From Desulfovibrio sp. Marseille-P6017 (lineage in GTDB: Bacteria; Bacillota_A; Clostridia; Peptostreptococcales; Peptostreptococcaceae): DNA of 64,000 nt. Numbering within the stretch: position 1 is the first letter of the stretch; every line of letters begins with the position of its first letter. Positions 17,743 to 28,272 of this stretch are shown in pieces. The notes beneath the pieces are model-generated. The model was not told the DNA's origin, did no database searches, and saw only the letters and a list, made by a program, of their open reading frames with translations. The stretch lies in NCBI GenBank assembly GCA_900604495.1, contig UWOR01000006.1, positions 62,001-126,000 on the forward strand. Reading direction: 5' to 3'. The position numbers were made by a program, and so were the translations under genes.

Positions 17743-17900
17743 GATAGTTTATAAAATAAAGTATATTTTAATAGTAAAAAGATCATCTTATATTGCTACT
17801 CATTAGTTTGTAATATAAAATATTAATAAAATTAAATAAACTAGTTAAAATAATAACTGTAAGGGACAGTTAAAAAATTTCTATTTTATATAAAATATTT

Positions 17901-17976
17901 GGGAATATGGCTCAGTTGGTAGAGCAATTGACTGTTAATCAATGGGGCACAGGTTCGAGTCCTGTTATTCCCGCCA
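17901..17976 (+). tRNA. tRNA-Asn (anticodon GUU)
   Basis: The cloverleaf is complete: acceptor GGGAATA pairs with TATTCCC, the D-arm is GCTC/GAGC, and the anticodon stem ATTGA/TCAAT holds loop CTGTTAA (anticodon GTT). A five-base variable loop, the T-arm ACAGG-TTCGAGT-CCTGT, discriminator G and encoded CCA follow. A strong terminator begins a few bases later. Confidence 0.96.
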
Positions 17977-17980
17977 ATAA

Positions 17981-18012
17981 AAAAACTCTTAGTTTAAACT
18001 AAGAGTTTTTTT
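17981..18012. terminator. bidirectional terminator, tRNA-Asn / opp operon
   Basis: A perfect palindrome (AAACTCTTAG with its complement around TTTAAA) is flanked by A and T runs. It ends tRNA-Asn on the plus strand and, overlapping the oppF stop codon, the opp operon on the minus strand. Confidence 0.88.
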
Positions 18013-18952
18013 ATTTTGACTTAGCCACACTCACCCATTTTTTTAACTCCTCTTTTGTTGCTAAAACACTATGTGTACCTTCAATTAAATGCTCTACACC
18101 TTTAGAATAATCAACACCTTCTTCCTTTGCATCGTAACTAAATGTAACACGTTGTTTTTCAACAATAGGATTTGGAGAAGGAATAGCACTTAATAGTGAT
18201 TTTGTATATGGATGAATAGGATTTGAGAATATCTCCTCTGTAGTACCAGTCTCTACAATATAACCCAAATGAAGAACTCCAATACGATCAGATATATACT
18301 TAACCATACTCAAATCATGTGCTATAAATAAATATGCCGTGTTAGTTTCTTTTTGAATTTTCTTCATAAGATTTACAACTTGAGCTTGTATTGACACATC
18401 TAGGGCAGATATTGCTTCATCTGCAATGATTAAATCAGGGTCCATAATCAAAGCTCTAGCAATTCCTATACGTTGTCTTTGCCCTCCAGAAAACTGATGA
18501 GGATATCTATATGCATGTTCTTTGCTTAATCCTACTTTTTCTAATATATTATATACTTTTTCATCTCGTTCTTGTTTTGATGCACACATTTTATGAATAT
18601 CTAGTCCTTCTCCAATAATATCTAATACTTTTTTCCTTGGATTTAAACATGCCATAGGATCTTGGAATATCATTTGCATCTTAGTTCTAAGTATTTTTAT
18701 TTCCTCATTACTCATTTTTCCTGATATATTTTTTCCATTAAATATTATATTTCCTGATGTTGGCTTATATAATCTAATTATGCTACGTCCTGTTGTAGAT
18801 TTTCCAGAGCCAGATTCTCCAACAAGTCCATAGGTTTCTCCTGGATATATCTCAAAAGAAATACCATCTACTGCCTTTACCGTAAATTTACGATTAACTT
18901 TAAAGTGTTGCTTTAAATTTTCAACTATTAATAGTGGTTCCACATTACTCAC
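18011..18952 (-). CDS. oppF: oligopeptide ABC transporter ATP-binding protein OppF
   Basis: 313 residues, one of two ATPases that power peptide import. Walker A is GESGSGKST (about residue 41), the signature FSGGQRQRIGIARAL, Walker B LIIADEAISALD and the H-loop IAHDLSMV. The C-terminal oligopeptide-transporter motif HPYTKSLLSAIPSPNP distinguishes it as an Opp/Dpp ATPase, and the domain order with OppD upstream marks it as OppF. GTG start, overlapping the oppD stop by eight bases. Last gene of oppABCDF. Confidence 0.92.
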   Translation of the reverse strand: MSNVEPLLIVENLKQHFKVNRKFTVKAVDGISFEIYPGETYGLVGESGSGKSTTGRSIIRLYKPTSGNIIFNGKNISGKMSNEEIKILRTKMQMIFQDPMACLNPRKKVLDIIGEGLDIHKMCASKQERDEKVYNILEKVGLSKEHAYRYPHQFSGGQRQRIGIARALIMDPDLIIADEAISALDVSIQAQVVNLMKKIQKETNTAYLFIAHDLSMVKYISDRIGVLHLGYIVETGTTEEIFSNPIHPYTKSLLSAIPSPNPIVEKQRVTFSYDAKEEGVDYSKGVEHLIEGTHSVLATKEELKKWVSVAKSK

Positions 18953-20027
18953 TTAGACCAGCCTCCTTTCTCATTTTAAGTAGGCGTTTTTTTAAAGATT
19001 CTGGCATTTCTATATTTGGTGCATTTTCATGACATAACCAGCTAGCTACACGATGAGTTCCTCCTACATTAAATATTGGGGCTTCTTTTCGATAATCAAT
19101 ATTTAATGCATAAAAGTTTCTAGGAGCAAAGGCTTCACCATCTATTTTTTGTATAAGATTAGGAGGTGTTCCTGGAATAGTGTATAACTCATCATCTTCC
19201 GTTTCTAAATCAGGCATAGCGCTAAGTAGCCCCCAAGTATATGGATGTCTTGGATCATAAAATACTTCTTCTATACTTCCTTTTTCAATAATTTTTCCTG
19301 CATACATAACAGCAACATAATCGGCTACCTTAGCTACAACTCCTAAATCATGAGTAATATATATTACAGATAAATTTCTTTCCACTTGAATTTTTTTAAT
19401 AAGTTCAAGTATTTTAGCTTGTATTGTAACATCTAAGGCTGTTGTTGGTTCATCACAAATCAATACCTCAGGCTCACAGCTAAGTGCAATAGCTATGACT
19501 ATTCTTTGGCGCATACCACCACTTAATTGATGTGGATAATTTTTCATACGTTTTTTAGCATCTACAATTCCAACTTCCTCTAAAAGATTTACTGCTTTAT
19601 TAAAAGCTTCTTCTTTTGATAAATGATGATGATATATCATAGCTTCCATAACTTGTTTTCCTATTGTCATAGTAGGATCTAAGCTTGTCATAGGATCTTG
19701 GAATACCATTGCAATACGTCTACCACAAATATTTTTCCCCATCTCTTTTTTACTTAATTTGACTATATCTTCTACAACTAAGTTACCATCATTTTCTTTA
19801 TCATATGTAAACTCAATCAATCCACTTTTAATCACTCCATTTGAGCTTATATTTCCCATAATTGCCTTTGTTGTTACTGATTTACCAGAACCTGATTCTC
19901 CGACAATGGCTATAGTTTCACCTTTGAATAAATCCAATTTAATACCTCGAATAGCATCTATCATTCCTCTTCCTGTTTTAAAAGATATTGAAAGATCTCT
20001 AATTTTTAATACTCTTTGTTTTCCCAT
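18945..20027 (-). CDS. oppD: oligopeptide ABC transporter ATP-binding protein OppD
   Basis: 360 residues. Walker A is GESGSGKSV, the signature QLSGGMRQRIVIAIAL, Walker B VLICDEPTTALD and the H-loop ITHDLGVV. The C-terminal HPYTWGLLSAMPDLE and the Cys-containing end SWLCHENAP are the usual Opp/Dpp extension. It lies eight bases after oppC and overlaps oppF, so it is translated as part of the same operon. It acts at the cytoplasmic face with OppF. Confidence 0.92.
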   Translation of the reverse strand: MGKQRVLKIRDLSISFKTGRGMIDAIRGIKLDLFKGETIAIVGESGSGKSVTTKAIMGNISSNGVIKSGLIEFTYDKENDGNLVVEDIVKLSKKEMGKNICGRRIAMVFQDPMTSLDPTMTIGKQVMEAMIYHHHLSKEEAFNKAVNLLEEVGIVDAKKRMKNYPHQLSGGMRQRIVIAIALSCEPEVLICDEPTTALDVTIQAKILELIKKIQVERNLSVIYITHDLGVVAKVADYVAVMYAGKIIEKGSIEEVFYDPRHPYTWGLLSAMPDLETEDDELYTIPGTPPNLIQKIDGEAFAPRNFYALNIDYRKEAPIFNVGGTHRVASWLCHENAPNIEMPESLKKRLLKMRKEAGLSE

Positions 20028-20035
20028 AATAACAC

Positions 20036-21049
20036 CTACATTTCTTTCATTTTTGGATCAAACGCATCTCTAAGTCCATCAGCCATAAGGTTAAAACTTA
20101 GCATCAATAAAGCAAGAATTATAACTGGAATAATAACCATATATTGAGATACTAAAATAGATTTATATCCTTCATTAATAAGTGTCCCAAGTGATGCAGT
20201 AGGAGCTGGTATTCCAAGACCTATAAAAGCTAAGAATGCTTCATAAAATATTGCATTTGGTATAGAAAACATTGACATAATTATCAATTGACCAAAAATA
20301 TTTGGAAGAACTTCTTTAAATATTATGAAAAAGTCACCTGCTCCAAGAGTTCTAGATGCTAAAATAAATTCTTGTTCTTTTATTTTTAAAACTTGAGCTC
20401 TTGTAATACGAGCCATGCCAATCCATCCAGTTAGCATTAAAGCTAAAATTATTGTATATAAAGAAGGCTTAAATATTAGCATTAATAATACTAAAATTAC
20501 TAAACTTGGTATACTATTTATAATTTCTTGGAAACGTTGCATTACATTATCTACAACACCTCCAAAATATCCACTAATAAGCCCATATAACATTCCAATA
20601 AAAATATCAATAAACACAGCTGCTATTGCAACATATAAAGAAATTCTACAACCTGACCATACACGAGTCCATAAATCACGTCCTAGTGTATCCGTACCAA
20701 AATAATGATATGTATCTTTAAAATCAGGGTTATCATATTTATTTACATTATTTACCTCACCATCAAATATACCAATTTTCTCTATAATAGGAATTCTAGG
20801 TGCCATTGATTGCTCACTAGTTGAAACTTTATCAAATTTATATTTACTAATCATAGGACATATAATAGCAAGAGCAACAATAACTAAAATACATATACCA
20901 CCAATCATAGCTCCTTTATTATCCGTAAAACGATTTAAAACATCTTTAAAAAAAGGAGTATCAGGAATAACTTCATCTTTATTAATATCATGTTTATCTC
21001 TAACTAACTCAAAATCATCATTTTTAAATTCATATTTTTCACTACTCAT
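20036..21049 (-). CDS. oppC: oligopeptide ABC transporter permease OppC
   Basis: 337 residues with a charged 50-residue cytoplasmic N terminus (PDTPFFKDVLNRFTDNKGAM is the OppC_N domain) and six membrane helices. A hallmark YHYFGTDTLGRDLWTRVWSG segment precedes the transport domain, and the EAA loop reads ASRTLGAGDFFIIFKEVLPN. An extracytoplasmic insert of about 40 residues lies between helix 1 and the transport domain. It overlaps oppB by eight bases. Confidence 0.92.
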   Translation of the reverse strand: MSSEKYEFKNDDFELVRDKHDINKDEVIPDTPFFKDVLNRFTDNKGAMIGGICILVIVALAIICPMISKYKFDKVSTSEQSMAPRIPIIEKIGIFDGEVNNVNKYDNPDFKDTYHYFGTDTLGRDLWTRVWSGCRISLYVAIAAVFIDIFIGMLYGLISGYFGGVVDNVMQRFQEIINSIPSLVILVLLMLIFKPSLYTIILALMLTGWIGMARITRAQVLKIKEQEFILASRTLGAGDFFIIFKEVLPNIFGQLIIMSMFSIPNAIFYEAFLAFIGLGIPAPTASLGTLINEGYKSILVSQYMVIIPVIILALLMLSFNLMADGLRDAFDPKMKEM

Positions 21050-21995
21050 TGCTACTCTCCTTTCCTAGTCTAATTCTTGGATCTATTATTCCGTATAAAA
21101 TATCAACTAATAACATAATTACCACATACATAACACTGTATATAAAAGCTACTGCCATTGTAACATTATAGTCATTTACAGTTATAGCTTGAACTAACAA
21201 ACTTCCAAGACCTGGAATACCACATATTTGTTCAATTACCATACTTCCTGTCATAAGGGCTACTAAAATTGGCGCAAGAACAGTAATTATAGGAACAAGA
21301 GTATTTCTAAGAGCATGTTTTTTTATTAATGTTCTTCTGTCTAATCCCTTAGACTCTGCTAAAAGTATATAATCACTTTCCATAACTTCAATCATCTCAC
21401 TTCTTGTAAATCTAGCTACATTAGCAATTACAGAAACAGAAAGCGCTATCACTGGTATAATTGCAGATTTTATTGGATGTGAAGAATTATAAAGTATTGG
21501 TAGTGCAGGCATTTTTACTCCAAATATAATAAGTAAAATTAAACAAAATACAAAAGATGGAATGCTAACACCAAAAACTGCAACTACTGTAGATAACGAA
21601 TCCCAAACTGTATTACGATTAAGAGCTGCAAATATCCCTAATAAAATTCCTAAAATCGTACCTAATATTACAGCTGCTAATCCTATACCAAAACTAATTG
21701 ATATACGAGGTAAAACAAGACTTGATACTGGAAGATTTCTTGAAATACCATAAGAAATTCCAAAATCACCACTTAACATATTTTTAAAATACACTACAAA
21801 TTGCTCCCATATAGGTTTGTCAAATCCATATTTAGCATAAATTAAAGCTTTTTGTGTTTCTGTTAACTTTTCATCATTAAAAGGTGTACCTGGCATAAGT
21901 TTTAGCATAACAAATAGTACAAATACTATTATCATAAGTGTAATAGCTGACATAACTAATCTTTTGCCAATATATTTAAACGTCGATTTATCCAT
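21042..21995 (-). CDS. oppB: oligopeptide ABC transporter permease OppB
   Basis: 317 residues with six membrane helices. The N-terminal GKRLVMSAITLMIIVFVLF and the LMPGTPFNDEKLT loop are typical of OppB/DppB, and the EAA-type loop is LAESKGLDRRTLIKKHALRN (about residues 214-233). It forms the membrane channel with OppC. An RNA hairpin separates it from oppA, 84 bp upstream. Confidence 0.92.
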   Translation of the reverse strand: MDKSTFKYIGKRLVMSAITLMIIVFVLFVMLKLMPGTPFNDEKLTETQKALIYAKYGFDKPIWEQFVVYFKNMLSGDFGISYGISRNLPVSSLVLPRISISFGIGLAAVILGTILGILLGIFAALNRNTVWDSLSTVVAVFGVSIPSFVFCLILLIIFGVKMPALPILYNSSHPIKSAIIPVIALSVSVIANVARFTRSEMIEVMESDYILLAESKGLDRRTLIKKHALRNTLVPIITVLAPILVALMTGSMVIEQICGIPGLGSLLVQAITVNDYNVTMAVAFIYSVMYVVIMLLVDILYGIIDPRIRLGKESSNE

Positions 21996-22027
21996 AAATT
22001 CCCCTACTTTCTATTCCTAATAAACAA

Positions 22028-22056
22028 ACACATTATGGAAAAACACCACAATGTGT
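22028..22056 (-). promoter_or_regulatory. intercistronic hairpin between oppA and oppB
   Basis: Arms ACACATTGTGG and CCATAATGTGT pair over 11 positions with one G-T type mismatch around a seven-base loop, without a long T tail. Such hairpins after the first gene of binding-protein operons usually stabilise or partly terminate the message so the binding protein is made in excess; that role is inferred. Confidence 0.6.
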
Positions 22057-22079
22057 CTGTATATAATACTTAATTTCTA

Positions 22080-23702
22080 TTACTCAACTATCTCAACATT
22101 TTTATAGATATATGGTACACCCACAGCATGAGTTTCAATACCTTTTACATTTTCGCTTATTAAGCTAGCTCCTCCAACTTGGAATATAGGAGCCACTGGA
22201 TAGTCTTGCATACAGATACCTTCAGCATCTTTTAATAACTGCCATCTAGTTTCCATATTTTGTTCATTGCTAGCTTCTTTAATCTTCTCATCATATTCTG
22301 CACTAGAGTAATCTCCATAGTTATATGAGTTACCAGTAGTCATTAAATAAAGATAAGTCGTAGGGTCAGCATAGTCAGGACCCCAACGAGTTAATGATAT
22401 GTCGAAATCACGTGCTTTTTGCATTTCTATACGATTATTCTTTTCTTGAGCTACCATTTCAATAGTAAGCCCCTCAAGTGTTGATTGTAAATTAGATTGA
22501 AGGTATTCAGCTGCAGATTTTGCAGGATCTGCATTATCAAATAACATAGAAAGTGTAATTGACTCTACTCCTAATTCTTTAAGTCCAGCTTCCCAAGCTT
22601 TTTTAGCTTCTTCTACATTTGTTTCCATATAAGTAGGTGCTGTTTCTCTATAATCTTTTCCATCTGGACCTGTTGTAAGTTCAGTAGGAACAAAACCATT
22701 AGCAACTATAGAACCATCTTTTAATACATTATTTACTAAGTCTTCTTTATCAATTGCTAAAGAAATAGCTTTTCTAATATTAGCATTTGCTAAATACTCA
22801 TTTGCATAGTTGTACTGGAAGTACCATAAATAACCTTCTAACACTTCTGTGTATGTACTTGAGCCTTTATATTTATCAACTAAATCTTTATTTAACTTAG
22901 TAAAATTAACGTCTCCACTTTCAAATGCTAAAGCAGAACTTGATAAATCTTTTACAATATTGAATACTAACTTATCAACCTTAACTGCATCTGCATCATA
23001 ATAAGATTCATTCTTTTCTAAAACGTACTTACTACCAGTTTCCCAACTAGTCATTTTGTAAGCACCGCATGCAAGCATATTTTCTGGTGTTAATGCGTAT
23101 TGATCACCTTTTTCTGTTGCAAATGCCTCATTTATTGGATAGAATACAGGAAAAGACATTAAGCTTTCAAAGTATGCACAAGGCTTAGAAAGTGTTATTT
23201 CTAAAGTAGTATCATTTATAGCTTTTACCCCTAGTTCACTTGCTTCTTTTTCTCCAGAAGTTACGGCATCTGCATTAGCAATACATGCTCCATCTTCACC
23301 ATATAAATAATTGTACTCTGCATCAGCGCTTGAAGCTGTTCTTTGCCAAGCATATACAAAGTCATTTGCAGTTACTGTTGTTCCATTATCCCACTTAGCA
23401 TCTTTTAACTCGTAAGTATAAGTTAATCCATCTTCACTTATCTTTGCTTTATCCTTAGCTAATGCAGGAATAATATTTCCGTCTGCATCTACTGTTAACA
23501 ATCCATCAACTGTAGCTTGAATTGCCTCAAAAGATGATCCGTCTGTAGCATAGCTTGAATCCATCGATATAATATCTAATTCTTTTGCTAAAGTAACTGT
23601 TTTTCCATCAAATGAATCATTTGATGAGCTACAAGCGACTAAAGAAAATACCATTGTCAATGAACATAATGTTACTAATATTTTTTTTAATCTTCTTTTC
23701 AT
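22080..23702 (-). CDS. oppA: oligopeptide-binding lipoprotein OppA
   Basis: A 540-residue family 5 solute-binding protein. The signal peptide ends at the lipobox LVAC with Cys24 as lipid anchor. Family motifs are YTYELKDAKWDNGTTVTAND, FVYAWQRTASS and RKAISLAIDKEDLVN. It captures extracellular peptides and delivers them to OppBC; in Firmicutes this also serves peptide signalling and nitrogen supply. It is the first gene of oppABCDF, driven by a TTGACC-17-TACAAT promoter with a CodY-like box just upstream (23733-23787). Confidence 0.93.
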   Translation of the reverse strand: MKRRLKKILVTLCSLTMVFSLVACSSSNDSFDGKTVTLAKELDIISMDSSYATDGSSFEAIQATVDGLLTVDADGNIIPALAKDKAKISEDGLTYTYELKDAKWDNGTTVTANDFVYAWQRTASSADAEYNYLYGEDGACIANADAVTSGEKEASELGVKAINDTTLEITLSKPCAYFESLMSFPVFYPINEAFATEKGDQYALTPENMLACGAYKMTSWETGSKYVLEKNESYYDADAVKVDKLVFNIVKDLSSSALAFESGDVNFTKLNKDLVDKYKGSSTYTEVLEGYLWYFQYNYANEYLANANIRKAISLAIDKEDLVNNVLKDGSIVANGFVPTELTTGPDGKDYRETAPTYMETNVEEAKKAWEAGLKELGVESITLSMLFDNADPAKSAAEYLQSNLQSTLEGLTIEMVAQEKNNRIEMQKARDFDISLTRWGPDYADPTTYLYLMTTGNSYNYGDYSSAEYDEKIKEASNEQNMETRWQLLKDAEGICMQDYPVAPIFQVGGASLISENVKGIETHAVGVPYIYKNVEIVE

Positions 23703-23732
23703 TGTACGTCCCCCTATTTAATATATATATTA

Positions 23733-23787
23733 ATTGTATATTTATGTTTTAAAAAGGTCAATTATTTTTCTTAATTTTCTGAATTTT
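23733..23787 (-). promoter_or_regulatory. opp operon promoter with CodY-like box
   Basis: On the minus strand TTGACC (23756-23761) and TACAAT (23733-23738) are 17 bp apart. Eleven bases upstream of the -35, AATTTTCTGAATTTT (23773-23787) matches the CodY consensus AATTTTCWGAAAATT at 13 of 15 positions. CodY represses peptide uptake in many Firmicutes when branched-chain amino acids and GTP are plentiful. Confidence 0.6.
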
Positions 23788-23830
23788 TATTAAATTTCAA
23801 TTCTTTAGCTTTACTCTATATTAATACTAA

Positions 23831-23874
23831 AAGCCATAGGTATAATTAAGACTTTGTAATTATATCTATGGCTT
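23831..23874 (-). terminator. terminator of the DUF3786 gene
   Basis: Eighteen-bp arms (AAGCCATAGGTATAATTA and its near-perfect complement) surround an eight-base loop, 13 bp after the DUF3786 stop. Confidence 0.75.
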
Positions 23875-23886
23875 ATTATAATTTAT

Positions 23887-24492
23887 TTAATTAACTAGTT
23901 TATTAGATATAGAATACCCTATTCCAATTACCGTTTCTATATGTACTAAATATGATATTGATGAGTCATATAAGATAGTAGCATTAGGTGAAATTTCATC
24001 GTCACCTTCCCATATTGCTATGCAGATACTTATTTTAGGAAGTATTTTAAATTCATATCCTTTATCACCTAATTTAATATATTTTGCTCCTAAGTTTACT
24101 ACTCGTTTTTCAAATTCATCAATGTTATACCCAAATATATTTATAAGTTTTTTTATTGATGTATTATAAAAAGCTGGATAAAATAACGCCCCTCCATTTG
24201 GAATTTCTTTTAAGCTTACCCATTTATTAGTTTTGTTTATATTTTCAGTTGAGTATGTAAGATAGTTTAATATAATTATAGAGTCATCAATTAGTGGCTC
24301 ATGTTTATCTTTTTCTCTATGTATTGTTTCAGTTTCAATGTCTAATATGTAATCTTCATTTAAAAAATTTACAATAAATTGCTTGCTTTCTTTGTTATAC
24401 TTTACATCTAGCCTTTTTGATATATCAAATGGATCTAGTTTTTTTAATCTATACCATTCATTTTTATATGCAACTTTATAATTACTTTCCAT
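23887..24492 (-). CDS. DUF3786 domain-containing protein
   Basis: A 201-residue soluble protein with family blocks KWVSLKEIPNGGALFYPAF (about residues 95-113) and LGDKGYEFKILPKI, then IAIWEGDDEISPNATILYDSS near the C terminus. These are the conserved segments of DUF3786, a family of unknown function spread through strict anaerobes. No Cys cluster typical of Fe-S proteins is present in this copy. AAGGGAG precedes the ATG. It is monocistronic, with its own terminator. Confidence 0.75.
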   Translation of the reverse strand: MESNYKVAYKNEWYRLKKLDPFDISKRLDVKYNKESKQFIVNFLNEDYILDIETETIHREKDKHEPLIDDSIIILNYLTYSTENINKTNKWVSLKEIPNGGALFYPAFYNTSIKKLINIFGYNIDEFEKRVVNLGAKYIKLGDKGYEFKILPKISICIAIWEGDDEISPNATILYDSSISYLVHIETVIGIGYSISNKLVN

Positions 24493-24875
24493 ATATAATC
24501 TCCCTTACCCCTATATAATAATTTTATAATTTTTATATTAATTCTTGTAACCTACGATATCCTTTCATAGTATCATCCTTCATTTTCTCGTTACATATAA
24601 AATAATTATTTTTCAATTTTACAATAATATATGTCTACTAGTAATATATTTTTCATATTGTTTTCTATGTTAATTTATTTATTTTATCAATATAACATAT
24701 CTTATTATAAAAATATCATTTCTAATAGAAAAATTCATATACAATAATTTCTTTTTTATATATTATCTTTATTTCTACTAGGTATTTTTACTTTTATTTT
24801 ATTAACTATACTCTCTAAATTATTACTCAATAATTTAGCTCTTCAATTGTTATATATAATTATTTGTTATATTAT
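24493..24875. other. AT-rich intergenic region between the histidine kinase and the DUF3786 gene
   Basis: No complete gene is visible. On the minus strand, 30-110 bp after the restored kinase stop, a short open stretch (24764-24838) reads LLSNNLESIVNKIKVKIPS; it could be a remnant of a longer kinase tail or chance. The rest is promoter-like AT-rich DNA upstream of the DUF3786 gene. I saw no riboswitch. Confidence 0.4.
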
Positions 24876-27800
24876 TTACTCACTGTATACAGGAAGTACT
24901 ATTATAAACTCACTCCCTAAACCAACTTTACTATTTACATATATATCCACCATGAAGTGCAATAAGTTGTTTAGTTATAGTAAGTCCCAGTCCACTTCCA
25001 CCTTTTTGTTCGGAATTTTTATCTACCACTTGATTAAATCTATCAAAAATTATATTTTGATTTTCTTCACTAATACCTATTCCATTATCTTTTACAACTA
25101 TCTTTACTTTATCACCTAAGTCCTCTATTAATACTTCAATTAATCCTCCTTTCGGTGTAAATTTAACAGCATTGCCAACTAAATTTATAATACACCTTTC
25201 TATATCAAATTTATCACATATAATTGACTTTTCTTCTACATCAGTATCAAAAATCAATTCAAGTCCTTTTTCTTCTATATAATCTTTCATATCAAGAACT
25301 GTTTCTTCAACCAAATAAACTATATCTTCTCTTTGTTTATGTATTATATAGTTATTATTTTCAATCTTTGTATAATCAATTAAATTGTTTATTAATCCCA
25401 ATAATCTATTACAGTTTCTATCCATTATATCCATATAATAAGAAAGTTTTTCAATAGTTATAAATTTATCATTTTTAATAAATGATCTTATTAATTGATT
25501 TATACTACTTAATACATTCAAAGGAGTTCTCAGCTCATGTGATAGATTAATAAAGTAATTATTTTTATTTTTTTCTAATTCTAGTACTTGATTGAACAAT
25601 TGTTCATTTTTATCCATTTCTTTTCTTAACTCATAAGTTCTTTTATTAACTAATCTATCTAACTTTTTAACCTTATTTGCATATGCATATATTGCTAAAA
25701 TTATTAAAATATAATAAATGAATATAGCATATTTACTTTTCCAAATAGCTGGATTAATAGTAAAAATTACAGAGCTTTCTTCACTTTCTACTCCATGATG
25801 TGTTATTGTTTTTACTTTTAAAGTATAATCTCCTGGTGCTAAACTTGCAAATACAAGTGAATTGCTATTAGTTACACTCCAATTATCTTCTAAGCCTTCT
25901 AACTTATAGTAATATTTAGTTGTTTTTGTATTTTTATAGTCATTTGTAAAAAAGCTTATTTTTATATTATTTTGATTAAATTTAAGCTTTATATTTGATA
26001 TATATTTTTCATTTATACCATTTATCTCAAAGTTATCAAATATAACTTTTGGCTCAAATGTAGATAACTCTATATCATCTATATTAAGAACATTAAATCC
26101 ATTTATACCACCGAAATATATAGATCCATCTTTGCTTTTAAAACATGACCTTCCATTAAATTCATTAGACTGAATACCATCTGTAACTGTAAAATTGCTA
26201 AATGCTCCTTCTTTGATTGAAAATTTAGATATACCACCATTTGTACTCATCCATATATCATTATTTTTATCAACTAATATTCCATATACAGTATTATTTA
26301 TTAAACCATCATTTTCTGTATAATGCTTAAATTTATCTGTGCTTAAATTTAGGATATTAATACCATGACTAGTTCCAACTAATATATTTCCATTTAAATC
26401 TTCAGTTATATATCTTATAGAGTTGTTACTTATACTATCATTATCATTATTTTGATATATTTTATACTCCTTAGTGTCTGGATTTATTTTAATTAATCCT
26501 CCTTCTAAGAAGCATCCAATATAATAATTTCCTTTTGAATCTTCATATACAGCTCTTATAAATTTATCTGATACTCCTATGTTATCAAGTATATATGTAA
26601 CATCTATAATTTTTTCATTATTTACATCTAATATCGCTAATCCTTTATTAGTTCCTATCCATAGGTAACCTTTAGAGTCTATAAATAAAGACCTTATTTT
26701 ATTTGATGGCAAACCATCTTTATCTGTATAATTGGTTATAGTATACCCTTTATCATCATTTTGAACTAAAACCGATAATCCTTCATTCGTACCTATAAAT
26801 ACATAGTTATTAAATCCAGTTATATCTTCTATTAAGTCACTAATAATATTACTATTTTCTTTATTTAAATGTTTTATTATATCTCCATTTATAACATTTA
26901 CTCCATTTTCATTAGTACCTATCCATAACGTTTTATTATCATATTCATATATACCATGAATTATATTTCCACTTAAACTATTTTCATCATATGGATTAGA
27001 TTTAAAATGAATAAAGTTACTATTTGGATTAAATAATGATATACCACTATAAGTACCTACCCATATAAGTCCACTGCTATCTTTTAGTAAACAAAATGTT
27101 TCATCATCTATCAAACTATTGTTTTCATATGGTTCTTTATTATAGGTTGTAAATACTTCTTTCTCATAATCAAAGTTACAAATACCTTTATCAGTAGCAA
27201 TCCAAAGCTTTCCTTTTGAATCAAGTAATATATCTTTTGTATTATTACTTGGGATTGAAAATTTATTTTCACTATTTTTGTAGTTATCAATACTTTTATC
27301 ATCTAATTTTATCTTAAATAATCCATTATCTAATGTACAAATCCATATATTCCCTTTTGAATCATCATATATATTATATACTTCACTATTTCCAATTGTA
27401 TCTTCATATCGTTTAATTATCTCTAAATCTTTATTTAATTCTATTAATCCATTATCTGTTCCAACCCATATATTCCCATATAAATCGTCTTTAACCGAAT
27501 ATATATATTGACTAGGAAGTTCATTTTCTAAAACCCTAACAAACTTATCATTTTTTTCATCATATAAATTAAGACCATCTACTGTAGATGCAATTATTTT
27601 ATTATCTTTAGTACAAAGAATTTGCCATAAGTTATTATTAGATAAATTACCACTATCTTCTTTTGAATAGTAATTCTTTACCTTATCTGTATCAGGATTT
27701 ATTTTACTTAGTCCTCCTATCGTTGAAACCCATATGTATCCATTTTTATCTTCTATAATATCAACTATATAATTATTTGCTATCGAATTTTCATCATACT

Positions 27801-28041
27801 TATCGTGTTTATAATGCTTAAACTCATATCCATTATATCTGTTTAAACCATCATTAGTGCCTATCCATATATATCCTCTACTATCTTGATATATAGCTTC
27901 TACTGTTGATTGAGATAATCCATCTTCAATTGTTATATTTTTGAAGTTAAGACTTTCACTTATATTTGCATAACTTGTATCAACTTTCATAAATGAAAAT
28001 ATAAATACACTAAAATCATTTTTATATATTTATTTTATCAT
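24876..28041 (-). pseudogene. two-component-propeller sensor histidine kinase, disrupted at both ends
   Basis: The continuous frame (24931-27990) encodes 1019 residues. Repeated IYQDSRGYIWIGTNDGLNRY-type units (two-component propeller, residues 10-630) are followed by a Y_Y_Y domain (about 650-740), one membrane helix (IFIYYILIILAIYAYA), HisKA with INLSHELRTPLNVL and HATPase_c with NLVGNAVKF, DNGIGIS and GSGLGLT. This is an extracellular-sensing kinase. It ends early at HGGYICK. One base out of frame, IYVNSKVGLGSEFIIVLP restores the usual end, with a stop at 24876. At the 5' end, AGGTGA and an ATG at 28041 are followed by an in-frame TAA (28030-28032) and then a signal-peptide-like segment (FSVFIFSF) that runs into the visible start. 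No partner response regulator is adjacent. Confidence 0.78.
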
Positions 28042-28222
28042 AATTCACCTTTAAATTTTGATATTAAGACAAATTTCTGTTTTTTTGCTATTTACTATTT
28101 CAGTATATATTAATTTAATCTATTATGCTAGTTAGAATTAACATGGAGATAATTTTATATTAAAAAAATATTTATTCTATCTATATATAATAATTTCAAA
28201 TAAATTCGCTTTGCATTCTTAT

Positions 28223-28263
28223 AAAAGAGCAATTATTTTAAACTATAAAATAATTGCTCTTTT
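28223..28263 (-). terminator. terminator of the ABC permease gene
   Basis: Perfect 18-bp arms (AAAAGAGCAATTATTTTA and complement) around a five-base loop with T/A tails, ten bases after the permease stop. Confidence 0.85.
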
Positions 28264-28272
28264 AATTTATTA

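Noticed and set aside
17901..18012. tRNA-Asn as an integration site for a mobile element
   Set aside because: The tRNA is followed directly by a terminator and the housekeeping opp operon; no integrase and no duplicated tRNA 3' end was seen.
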